Source of the DNA: Cyanophora paradoxa
Lineage: Eukaryota > Glaucocystophyceae > Cyanophorales > Cyanophoraceae
Length of the DNA stretch: 64,000 bases
NCBI GenBank assembly: GCA_004431415.1
Contig: QPMI01000111.1
Coordinates: forward strand, 48,018-112,017
Direction of reading: 5' to 3'
A program made the translations under genes and the position numbers. Below, one piece after another: positions 12,848 through 23,238 of the stretch; positions within the stretch are counted from its first letter, which is position 1; every line of letters starts with the position of its first letter. The notes below the pieces were generated by a model. The model was not told the origin of the DNA. It made no database searches and saw nothing but the letters and a program-made list of their open reading frames with translations.

Positions 12848-15144
12848 CGCTCGCTGGGCCGGCTGCTCTCTCCACGGCGCTGCTGTCTCCCTTGCAACGA
12901 GCTGCACAGCTTCTGCGTCGCGGAGATAGCTGCTGCGCAACTTGCGAAACGAGCGTGTGAAGGTTGCCGCGCCGCATCCTGTTACAAAGTTCGCCGCGAA
13001 GCGTTGTGCCTTCCCTGCCGGTACCCCCAACAACCGGGTACCTCTTCCCCCCGAGCGATCAAATTCCAAATCGAAATGTCACAGTGTACATGTACAGCCC
13101 GACGTCTACGTATACAGACGTCGACGCACAAGCAGGGGGGCTCCGCCCCCCCCGCACCCCCCCAGAATTATTCAGAAAACTTGAAATGACCTTAAGCTTA
13201 ATGATTTGAATAACTATCTAGAAAGAATGAACAAATGAACATTAGGTTTGATATGATGTTTTGATTTGGAAAACTTGAAAGCACTTCGTTGTGCTTCTTG
13301 TTTTCTGTTGGCTGGGAGGAAACCGTTGAACCGTTGAACACTTGTTCATGATCACGATCATGTCCAAGCTTGACCTGAACATCATGATCGGTCATCAGCA
13401 TACCATGATATCGGAATCATAATTATAATTACACAAGCAACAAGCGCAAATAAGGCACAGCAGAAGGCATGCTTTGGATTAATCTTCAGATTGATATTCC
13501 AATCATTGAATGAACATTTTCATTCACAAGAACTTGCTGGCAACACTCTGAGAAGATAATCTTCAAAAAACACTTGCTTGTACTTGCAATTGTTGTTTGC
13601 TGTTGGCTGAGAGGAAGCACTTGGTTATAAGAAGCTGAAGCTTGACCCAGGCATCATGATCAATTGCAAAAACATGCTTCTGCAGAAGTGTTTCGAATTC
13701 ATGCTCAAAGTTTTAACTGATCCGGCACTGAACAGTCAAGTGCACCACAGCATTTGAGAAAGAAAAAAAGAGAAGATAAAGGGACTTTCCATTGAAATGA
13801 CAGCCGGATACACAATTTGAGCCTCGAAACTCCACTTTGTGGCAGATCCTACTGCCACTTACTTCCAAGCTCACTGGCAAGAGCAGCGGCTGCCACTGGG
13901 TTTTTCTAAAAGTCACAGAGTCACACGTCACTCAGTGACTTTTCCTTGTCCTGTTGAACCCATCTCAGTGACCACAGTGAGTCAAGGCAGCACTGGCAGC
14001 CTTCAAGTGCATATCGCATTGAGTATATCAATGAGATGGACAAATCTTCTATTGGCCTGCAATTCACAAGTTCCCCACTTACCAGACATGCTGGCAAGAC
14101 TGCTGGCAGCCAGGCCCGACCACCCTTGCATTGAACTCCACTCAGTGAGTTTGACTGTTCGCAGTGCCTAAAATGCTGGCAGTTTGAGTATGCCGTAGTA
14201 CTAAACTGCTTTTTCTTCCAGGGGGAACATGGGATAATCTACTACTGAGCATGCGCAGCCAACGGCGCCGCGGCGGCCGGGCGGCATCAGCCAGCAACCT
14301 CAGAAGGTCACCAAGGCGTACAAGAGTACGTATACGTAGTACTGATCATCGGATCATGCATATGATCATGATACATGATCGACATCGATATCCGGCCATA
14401 TGCATTCGATTCGGATTCTGGCGCCGGCATGCGCATGCGCACGCATGTGCACGAACTTACTGCGCATGCAGCTGCACAAAACGATAAAAACTAGCAAGTG
14501 AACATGTACATGTACAAAACGATACACGCGCTACCTGTACCAGGCTGCAGTGCAGCTGCAGCGTGGTCATAGTAGCTATAGCTTGCGCACTGCGGCATGC
14601 GCATCATGGCATGCATATATATGCATGCGCATATGCAGCGGCCGGCGCCAGCAGCGGCCGCGCAGGCGGCGGCTGTGCACGCACGTAAACGTGTACACAG
14701 CCTGGCAGCCTGGCAGCAGGCGGTTGCGCACTACTACGCGGCACTAGTACGTGTACGTATACGTACGCGGCTGCCAGGCTGTGGCCATGGCACATGCATA
14801 TGCAAATATAAGTATACGTATAATATTCGTACGTTTACCTGGGCTTCCGAGGCTTCAAGCTTAAGGCTTAGTCCGACGGTCCTAGATCTAGATCTAGACA
14901 TGTACAGCAAAACATGTGCAGCCAGGTTCTCATGATCAAAATTCCTACGACCTGGAATGGTGTAAGGGGCCTTCAGCGCAGATGTGCTTCAGGAGTAAGG
15001 GGTGGGGCTTGTGAGGGGTGGGGAGTAAGGTATGTTGCATCAGGAACAAGTTGATGGGAAAAAAGCACGAGCATCATTTCGAATCGATGAGCGAGAAATG
15101 ACGAAGGGGGAGATATACTGTTCAAGTACAAGCCTGAATTCACG
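12848..15144. other. No supported gene; AT-rich then palindrome-rich intergenic DNA
   Basis: 12848-13200 is the upstream region of the cyclase gene. 13200-14200 is AT-rich with stem-forming CAGTGGCAGCC-type words near 13850-14000. 14240-14900 is dense in short self-complementary words (CATATG, GCATGC, GTACGTATAC, AGATCTAGATCT). No frame carries a recognisable domain. Confidence 0.5.
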
Positions 15145-16971
15145 ATGTCGACGGGAATGGGATCAGATCCTGCACTACAGCTGGTACTAGGTCCCGAGGC
15201 CAAGAGACGCCGGGTCGTCGACCACGAAGAGCGGAACAATGGAAAGGGCATCTGTGGGCGGATATCTCAGATCAAGAAACCGCTGCGAGAGCCGTCCGGC
15301 CGCGCCGCCGGCTCACGGCTTACCTGGCCCAAAGAGCGAGGCCCGCCGGACGAGCCTCGCGGCCGAGCTCTCGATGCGCTTGGGCGCCCCGCGGGCTGCG
15401 GGCGCGCGCTACGGAGGGCATCTGCGGGCGGATATCTCAGAGATCGTTGCGAGAGCCGTCCGGCCGCGCCGCCGGCTCACGGCCCACCTGGCCCAAAGAG
15501 CGAGGCCCGCCGGACGAGCCCCGAGCCCCAGAACGAGCTCTCGATGCGCGCGATGCGCCAGGCCCAGTTTGCGCTAGCTACATGCAGGGCCCCAGCATGC
15601 GCACGGTCCCCAATCGATATCTGCACCGCGTCTGCGATCTCTGTCTTGAAGCCCGCGGCCGCGCGGGGCCGCCGGAGCTGGATCTATGCGCAGATCTATC
15701 TAGCCAGTGTCGGCGACGCGTCAGTCGCGCGCGCGGTTACGCGCGCCAGGATGCATAGAGCGCGCTGGGCTGCGTGAACGAGAGCTGCAGCGGACGAGGC
15801 TTGTCAACCGGCTAACATCTTGCTCCAAAGAACTACACCCTCTACCCAGATGCCCGCTGCCGGGTACAGAGCCATCAACTTTGTGGACCTCGGCCAAAAT
15901 GGCGAGCAAGATTCTGCCGGTTTCCAACGGCGAGTCACACGGAGTGCGCGTAGTGCTTCTATTGCTCGTGCGGAATGCTCCGATGCAAATTACAAGCGCC
16001 TTCTGCAGGCGCCCATCCCACCCGAGCTTGCTGAGGCGATCGGAAAGATCACCCACGATCTGAAGACGAAAACTTCAAAGGTGAGTTTAGATTCCCGGCC
16101 GTGTACGCGTGCGTTGACATCGTTCTCAGGACTTCCGTCTGAAATATGGCGCCGGGGCAACCGACAAGGATTTTCTCGAAATGAATGATGACGATCCAGT
16201 CCTGCTTCTTCTTTTAAACGGTGAGGCGCCCGCGCCGCGCTTACGGGCGCGTCCTCTCTTACCCGCCGGCGGTTCCGGCGCGGGCCGCTCGTTTTTGAAG
16301 ATGAGGAGGCGCGCCGCCGACGGAATGCTGGAATTCAGGGGATTCCTCCATCAGCAGGCAAAACGCCGTGATCCGCTCCTTACTCTCTGTCCTGATCTCG
16401 CCAGCAGAGGCCCTCTTCGCAACAATCGTAGGAGAGCGGCTCAACGGGGGGGACACATTATCTGGCTCATCGGGCGCCCTTTTCCGGTTTTCCTCCATCA
16501 CAGATATCGACCAGACTCTGGGCAGACTATGCGTGAGTTGGAAGTGGCCTTCCCCTTATGCAGCTCACGTGAAATTCTTTCTGAGCAGACCACATTTCGG
16601 GGAATAACAGGCGAATTCCAGCATCCGCAGACGCCCGTCCCCCTGATCCGCACGGTGCGCCTCGGCATATCTTACTGTTCCGATGGTTCTACACCTTGAT
16701 CATTTGCAAATTTCAAAGCAGGCCATCATTTTTGGAAGAACTCCACAGGGACGGCCTGTCGATAACTTGGACAGTCGATTCATATAAACGCCAAATCGAA
16801 CCCTCAAGTGCGTCTGCTGCTCCGATTCTTCCCGGCGCCTCGCCTGACCCTCGTGTGGCACCAGGGCACGGTATCAAATGCAATGTGTACCCCGTCACTG
16901 TCCAAGACCTGTCGAGCTGCGCCGCTGTGTGGCGGACATGTAGTCTAGTTTCTCTGCTGTTCATGTTTTGA
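15145..16971 (+). CDS. Unassigned spliced gene
   Basis: Not recognised, but several exons join in frame. One exon ends ITHDLKTKTSK at 16080; GT-AG intron 16081-16129; exon 16130-16220 reads DFRLKYGAGATDKDFLE and then a leucine run; intron 16221-16338; exon 16339-16532 contains AVIRSLLSVLISPAEALF; intron 16533-16585; the exon from 16586 begins QTTFRGITGEF. A further coding-like stretch, about 16725-16971, contains LSITWTVDSYKRQIEP. The WxVD pattern faintly recalls COMM domains, which is too weak to name it. The N terminus is uncertain: 15145 begins MSTGMGSDPALQLVL with a KRRR cluster and would need a long intron over the repeat at 15288-15530. Introns here are less C-rich than in the cyclase gene. 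Confidence 0.4.
15288..15530. repeat. Tandem duplication, unit about 160 bp
   Basis: The block gagagccgtccggccgcgcc, followed by a further 50 bases or so, occurs at about 15288-15358 and again at about 15450-15520. Each copy is preceded by tctgygggcggatatctcag. It lies where the unassigned gene at 15145-16971 would need its first intron. Confidence 0.75.
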
Positions 16972-17747
16972 AGGTCGTAACGTTTCTGAAGCTAGTTCCC
17001 CATTCCTCAGCAACGGTTCCTCGGTGACTTATTTAGTGCACACTAGCTATCACTTTGAGCTTTCAGCTCATTATCAAATTAATATCCTCAGTGTCATAGT
17101 GCCGCACTAGCTATCACTACTAGGCTGAAAAGCCGAATTTGGAAGTATGAACGTCTCATTGAGGAAGGGAAAAACACTGCATCTGTCCCTCTCCTTCAGG
17201 CCCAACTCTACCCAAAATCCCATTTCCCCGACCTCCGTGACCTCCCCGGCCAGAGCTGGACGCACCACTGGGCCATCTGATAGCAGCCTGGCAGGGGCGG
17301 CCAGGGTTTCAGCCGGTTAGGCCATGCGGTGCATTTCGCAGCCTGGCCGCTGGCCTGCTTTCGATCCCCTTCCGAGGTCCCTGGTCCGTCGGAGCCACCT
17401 GGTGTGCATGCGCACTGTGCCATACTTCAATTCATGATTGCAAGCTTTCGTACTAGTGAAGGCTTGCAATTATGCCTTCCCTTCATGCCCAGGATGTACG
17501 TATACCGTAGTACTAGTACTTGCGAGTTGAGTGACTGATTTTCAAGTTTAAGAAATTTAGCGTACAGCCGCTGCCAGGCCTAGGCTGATAGCTGTGCGTG
17601 ATGCATATATATTCAAGCTTGATCATTGTCCGACGGTCATTGTCTAGATAGTTCGAGTTAACGTTGTGGACTCTAAATGCAGCTCGGTCCTTTTTTCAGA
17701 AGTGCGGGAGGACGAGATCTAGCTCAGCGGCTCTATATAGCTAGATC
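16972..17747. other. No supported gene; repeat fragments
   Basis: This stretch holds two short matching words near 17040 and 17110 (cactagctatcact). A block at 17185-17225 is the inverted counterpart of 5240-5275 (ccgacctccg, aaatgggatttgg). No coding signal was seen. Confidence 0.5.
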
Positions 17748-18350
17748 TTGATCATGAGAAGCGCCGCCGTCCGCCGCGCCTCCGCCCCGCCTGGCGAGCC
17801 ACGCCACCCCCGGGCCCCGAACGCGCCTCCGCCCCGCCCGGCGAGCCGCGCCGCCGCCCGGCACGCCTTCGCCCCAGCCGGAGAGCCGCTCCGAGGCTCT
17901 GCCGCTGCGGCGCCCGACGTGCCTCCCGCCCCATCCGGAGAGCCGCGCCGCCGCCGCCGCGCCTCCGCCCGCCCGGCGAGCCGCGCCGCCGCCCGCCGCG
18001 CCTCCGCCCGCCGCCCGCCGCGCCTCCGCCCTGCCCGGCGAGCCACGCCGCCACCCGCCGCGCCGCGCCTCCGCCCGCCCGGCGAGCCGCGCCGCCGCCC
18101 GCCGCGCCTCCGCCCGCCGCCCGCCGCGCCTCCGCCCTGCCTGGCGAGCCACGCCGCCACCCGCCGCGCCGCGCCTCCGCCCGCCCGGCGAGCCGCGCCG
18201 CCGCCCGCCGCGCCGGCGCCTCCGCCCCGCCCGGCCGGCGAGCCATGCCGCCACCCGCCGCGCCGCGCCTCCACCCCGCCCGGCGAGCCGCGCCGCCGCC
18301 CGCCGCGCCTCCGCCCCGCCCGGCGAGCCGCGCCGCCGCCCGGGAGGAAC
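17748..18350. repeat. GC-rich minisatellite
   Basis: About 600 bases are built from variants of gcctccgcccgcccggcgag and gccgcgccgccgcccgc. The two strands differ strongly in C and G content. Open frames across it encode only repetitive Pro-Ala-Ser-Arg or Gly-Arg-Ala strings and are not considered genes. A short duplicated block (ggcgctcagcgcagacga) follows at 18418 and 18477. Confidence 0.85.
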
Positions 18351-18646
18351 CCGGCGGCCGCGCCGCTGCGCCGGCGTTGGCCGGCGATGGCGCGGGCGCG
18401 TGGAGGCGCAGCGGCAGGCGCTCAGCGCAGACGAGGAGCGCAGCCTCCTCTATACAAAAGTGCGGCGCTCAGGCAGGCGCTCAGCGCAGACGAAGAGCGC
18501 AGCAAGGCGGACGGGTGCGGCCGCAGTCTTGGAGGTTGATCAGGATCAGGCCGGCTGTGCCGGTGGCGCGCGGCGCAAGTGATGGCATCTGACCATGCGG
18601 CTGGCAATCGCCAAGCTTGGATCTGAGGGCGGCGTGCGCGGGGCAG

Positions 18647-18892
18647 TCAGAACAATTGGAGTGCACTCGGCCGGGCCAAGCGGCGCGCACCGGAACGCGG
18701 CGTTGCGGGCGCTTTCTTTCTACACTGACGAACATGCTGGTACAGGTTGCCCGGCCGAGCGAAGTGCTTCCCGCATGAGATGCAGCGACCGCCAGGATCG
18801 CAGCCACGGATGTCGCTGCAGGGCTCTGAGCATAGCTCGACCTCTTCTGCATCTATGTTGGCTGAGCCGGAAGGCGGCGCCATCGTTATCAC
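18647..18892 (-). pseudogene. C2HC zinc-finger fragment
   Basis: The frame contains CISCGKHFARPGNLYQHVRQC, written here as C-x2-C, twelve residues, H-x4-C. This is a classical C2H2-type finger with the last ligand replaced by Cys. Only one finger is visible and no further exons were recognised, so this may be a fragment of a zinc-finger gene or a transposon-encoded finger. A GT-AG boundary just upstream or downstream cannot be fixed by eye. Confidence 0.35.
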
Positions 18893-21289
18893 CCGGATTC
18901 TGGGTGTCCTGGCTGTAGCCCGTACCCCAAAATGCTCGAGAGTCGAGACTCGATAAACTGAAACTCGCAGGAGCGTGTTTTTCCGGCGCCCGGTACAACA
19001 GGTACTCGAGGCGGCCTAGCGGGCCACCCTGTACATGTGCCCTGCCGGTCTCTGCATGTATGACAGGAATCGTCCGGCATATCAGGCGTATTCAGACGCA
19101 CCTGGTCCAGCAGGTATACCGCCACTTGGTGAGGCGCTAGATAGCATTTTTTGAAAATGGGTTAATGCCCATTCCTGGTCGACCCGACGGCCGGATCTCC
19201 CGGTATACGTACACAGCGGTACGCTTGTATGGGGAAGATCTAGAACTTCGCCGGAGGTTTGCTGCAACTTACCTAAAAGTACTCCAAATTCTCCGCAAGT
19301 ACGGCTAAAAAAACCACCAAGAACCTCTGCATGGACCTCGAAAGGTACGACCAGGGTACGGGTGGTTGAGGTACCGAGTTACTTCCGGCGCGCTGGCTCA
19401 TACAAGCCCAGAATCAAGCACTAAAACCTGGTCGGCGTTCCGGGCCGTAGCTAGGCGCTCCAGCTGCAGGAATGGCGTCCAATCGATCAATACTGATGTC
19501 TCTGATGCCAAGCGCGCGCCCCCGAAGCGATTCAGGTGCCGTCCGTGCGAACTGCTTCGCCCCACTGGTCTGACGCGGTCCGAGCTGCAGCTAGGTGGCC
19601 GGAAAGCGCAGGCGGTCAACCTATGAGCTGACGGCTATCGGGCAGCGCAGGCAGGTGCGGCTTTTCAAAATCGCCGCTAACGGTCACATTGCACTGAGCG
19701 CAATCTGCCCGCAGACAAGCGCTCTCGCTGGCTGAAACGCATCTAACGAGTCTGTAGAGGGGGCCAGAGTGCTTCGCCGCTGCCGCCGCCGCCGACTAGG
19801 TGTGGTGCTGCCGCCGCCGCTGCCGCCCACTCCATTGACGAAGCGCAGACCCTGTAGATCAGCCGTCGTGCAAGCCGTGTCGTCGGTAGAAGCAGATGTT
19901 GTCTCTTAGGCCGCCCTCCTTCACGGTTCGCCGCCCGCTTGCATGCTCTCGACCGCCCGACCGAAGCACGACCCGTATCGATTGCAGCGCGCTCGGCTGG
20001 CGGCGGCATGATGTAGCAGAGCTTTCTGATCTGTGCAGCAATGCCGCGGTCCGTTCGGTTTCCTTTTTCCGGTTGTCCGCTCCGTCGCCGCCTGCTGATT
20101 CCTCTCGCACGCAGCCAGACGGTGCTGCGCTATTGCTGCTCTGATGAATACGAAGCGATAGTGCTGTTTTGGCAGAGCTGCTGCATCGACGAGCAGCCGC
20201 CTCGCTACGCCGGCCGGCCGGCCGGCGCTCTCTTGAACCCTGCGCTTCTAGCTGCGCTGCTTGGCTCGCGCTGCTAGATCTAGACAGTTTGGCTTTCAGT
20301 ATGGCTGGAGCGCAACACCCGCCGCCAGGCCGGTCTAGATCTGCTGCCGGCTGGCGGACCGCGCCCGGCCTCCAAGCACCGCTTTCTGCGTGGCTGCTCT
20401 CCAGCCTAGCCTAGGATTCTGTGATCTATTTGTGTTTTAGTGAAGCACACGCTCTCGCACCCACTGGGCCAGGCTCGGCGCGGATCTTGGGGCTTGGTTA
20501 GTTCTTGGCCGCAGTGCTTGAATGGGTCGCATGATGTGTGTCGGCACCCCTCGGAAGCGTACTGCAGCAGATCTGAGCGTATAAGCTTGCACGGGCCGGC
20601 TGAGTACGCCGACGCCGCGCCTTGCACGCCGAGGCAACTAGTCCGCCAGGCCGACACCCCCTCGGCTGCGCGCACGCCGTCATTCGGTGGCTGGTCCGCC
20701 GCGAGCCCTCCGAGGGCTCGCATTGAAGAGAAAACTCAATTTGACACCGCGCGAATGCTTCGGGGATGAGCTGCGCGACGTTTACTTGACGCGCGACGCG
20801 CTGATCCTGTGAGTGATCATGAGCGATATGAGGTGCGGGGTAAGCGAGTTCGCGACGTAGAAGCTGCAGGCGGGCTGTATATGGCCTTATTTAATGTTAT
20901 CATGCTTAGTTATAGCGGCCACCGCAGTTGCCAAGTTGCCAATTTCATGACCTCTTTCAGATCCGAAATGACGGGTCAGTTTCATGCTGGTTGATAAGGC
21001 ATTTTGAAGAATTAATCATGCGGTTTTTTGGCAACTCGTCGGAGGCTGTCCACGCGCTTTTGGCTGCAGTTTCTGTCGATAATAGTTCATAACTGATACA
21101 TTTTGGAGCATTAGAGGCTGCCGGGGCCGCGCGCGGCTCTCGGACTCCTGCCACAGGTGCTGTCACTGGGCCTCGGGGCCAGAACTGAGTTCGGAGCCAA
21201 ACACACACATACAGCGCGTGCGCTTCAAATTACATCGTATTTGCACTAAATTAAAACTTTAAAAAGCCCTGAAAGAGCCGCTGAGTCCA
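18893..21289. other. No supported gene
   Basis: Mixed-composition DNA in which every open frame is short and lacks a recognisable motif. A 45-base block near 19213-19260 (gcggtacgcttgtatggg, then aacttcgccggaggttt) recurs inverted at 22975-23025. TAGATCTAGA-type palindromes are frequent near 20270-20340. Confidence 0.45.
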
Positions 21290-21955
21290 ACGCCGCCCGG
21301 CGCAGCCCCGCGCCGCCCGGGCGGCCGCCAGCGCCGCCCCACGCCGCCGCCCGCCGCCCCGGCGGCCCGCGCCGCCTGGGCGTCTGCCCCACGCCGCCCC
21401 GCGCCGCACCACGCCGGCACGCGCAGCCCAGGCGGCCGCCCCGCGCCGCCCCGCGCCGCCCGCGCCGCGCGGGCGGCCGCCAGCCTGGCAGAGCCGCCCC
21501 GAGCCGCCCGAGCCGCCCCGAGCCGCCCCGCGCCGCGCGGGCGGCCGCCAGCGCCGCCCCGCGCCGCCCTGCGCCGCGCCGGCGGCCGCCAGCGCCGCTC
21601 CACGCCGCCCCGCGCCGCCCCGCGCCGCCCGGACGGCCGCCAGCGCCACCCGCGCTGCCGCTCCCCGCCCCGCGCCGCCTGGGCGGCCGCCAGCGCCGCA
21701 GCCCCGCGCCGCGCGGGCGGCCGCCCGGGGCCAGCGCCGCCCCACGCCGCCCGCGCCGCCACGCGCCGCGCGGGCGGCCGCCAGCGCCGCCCCACGCCTC
21801 CCCGCGCCGCCCTGCGCCTCGCGGCGGCCGCCAGCGCCGCCCACGCCGCCCCGCGCCGCGCGGGCGGCCGCCAGCGCCGCCCACGCCGTCCCGCGCCGCC
21901 CCGCGCCGCCCCACGCCGCCCGGGCGGCCGCCCCACGACGCGCCGTGCCGCCCCC
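21290..21955. repeat. Second GC-rich minisatellite
   Basis: This is a tandem array of about 30-48-base units based on gccgccccgcgccgcgcggg and cggccgccagc. Unit length and sequence vary. Long open frames on the minus strand (Gly-Gly-Arg-Pro-Arg repeats) are by-products of the repeat. The element differs in unit from the array at 17748-18350. Confidence 0.85.
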
Positions 21956-23238
21956 AACGCTCTGCCGAGGCGGCATCAGTGCGATGCGCGCATGAACGCG
22001 GCGGCATCAGGTCGCGGCGCATGAACGCGGCGGCATCAGGCGCCCGAAGTCGTTGATTATATCTAGTCGCTATGAACGAGACGAACGAGGGCGAGCGCCG
22101 CCCGATGCCGCCCCGCCCGCGTCGCTTCTGGTGCTCCGCGCCGCTCCTGGCCGCCACGGCTGCTTGGATCTTGTCCACATGCACGGACTTCTTGTAAGTG
22201 CTTCCAAAGGCTCCCGACGCAACCTCCTTGTGGCGCGGGGGTCAGCGCGGTGCGGGAAGGCGAACGAACGAGGGCCATGGCCGCCGCCGCGGCCGCCCTT
22301 AAGCAGCGAACACGCCATCCTGGTAGCCGCTGAGTGCCGCGAGGGCACGCATGCGCACCAGAACGGAGTACCACGGGCCGCGACCGCGCACGGACGGCCG
22401 ACGCGCGCGGCGCTCAAAGCACGGGTCGCTAGCGCTCGCTTGCTGCTGCTAGCTAGGCGGCGGCAGAAGCGCGCGCCGGTCCGAGCGGCTCGAGCGACTC
22501 ATAGTCGATCCTAGGCCTACTAGGCTGGGCCTAGGGCGGCGGCCGCGGCGCGACTTTCGTACGCGTCGACTCGCCCAAGTCCATTTTTTTTCAGGGTTCG
22601 CGATCGCGTGGCGAGCGAATTTGGTTGGCTAGGCGTCGCGATCGATAACATAGATTGCGAAACCGAAACATAGCCAGCTAGAGATTGAGAAGCGCTTCCG
22701 AATGATACTAATTTATAAGCTCATGACGCGTTCAGCACTCTGTGACGCCCGGCAGCGCGTCGAAGGATTGCTGCCTTCGCTACGGCGATTTCATCCCCGG
22801 GGTCGACTTGGGGGGGTTGAAGGCGGGATACATCAATAGTGTTTTTGACTCGAGGTCTTAGGACTTGACGTCAATTTGACGGTTCGACGGTTTCGCTGTC
22901 GTGACTCGGAGGTTTTTTTGGCTCCAAGTTGACGTGACACGGAGGTTGTTGGCTCCTAGACTCGGCTCCTAGCGCAAACCTCCGGCGAAGTTCTTCCCCA
23001 TACAAGCGTACCGCTGTGGTACACTTTTCCGGACATCTAGATACATGCCTTGCTATAGCTAGGATCCGGCGAGAAAACCCGGGTTTTGGGAGGACGGGAC
23101 ATTTCATTGTGGTATACATTGCATTCCCAAGTCCGGGGAAATCAGGCGCTTAAGGCGACATCCGGCCGGTAGCGTCGACCGGATCCGGAACGTGTTCCGG
23201 ACGACCGGCAGTGGTCCGGCACCGCAAATCCTAGAGCC
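21956..23238. other. No supported gene
   Basis: GC-rich DNA up to 22550, then less biased sequence. Open frames at 22050-22514 on both strands show no family motif. It carries the inverted partner (22975-23025) of the 45-base block at 19213-19260. Confidence 0.45.

Noticed and set aside
13839-14171. 110-codon plus-strand frame in AT-rich DNA
   Set aside because: Composed largely of stem-forming CAGTGGCAGCC-type words; likely a repeat rather than a gene.
17748-18539. 263-codon plus-strand frame
   Set aside because: Lies within a minisatellite and repeats a short Pro-Ala-Ser-Arg string.
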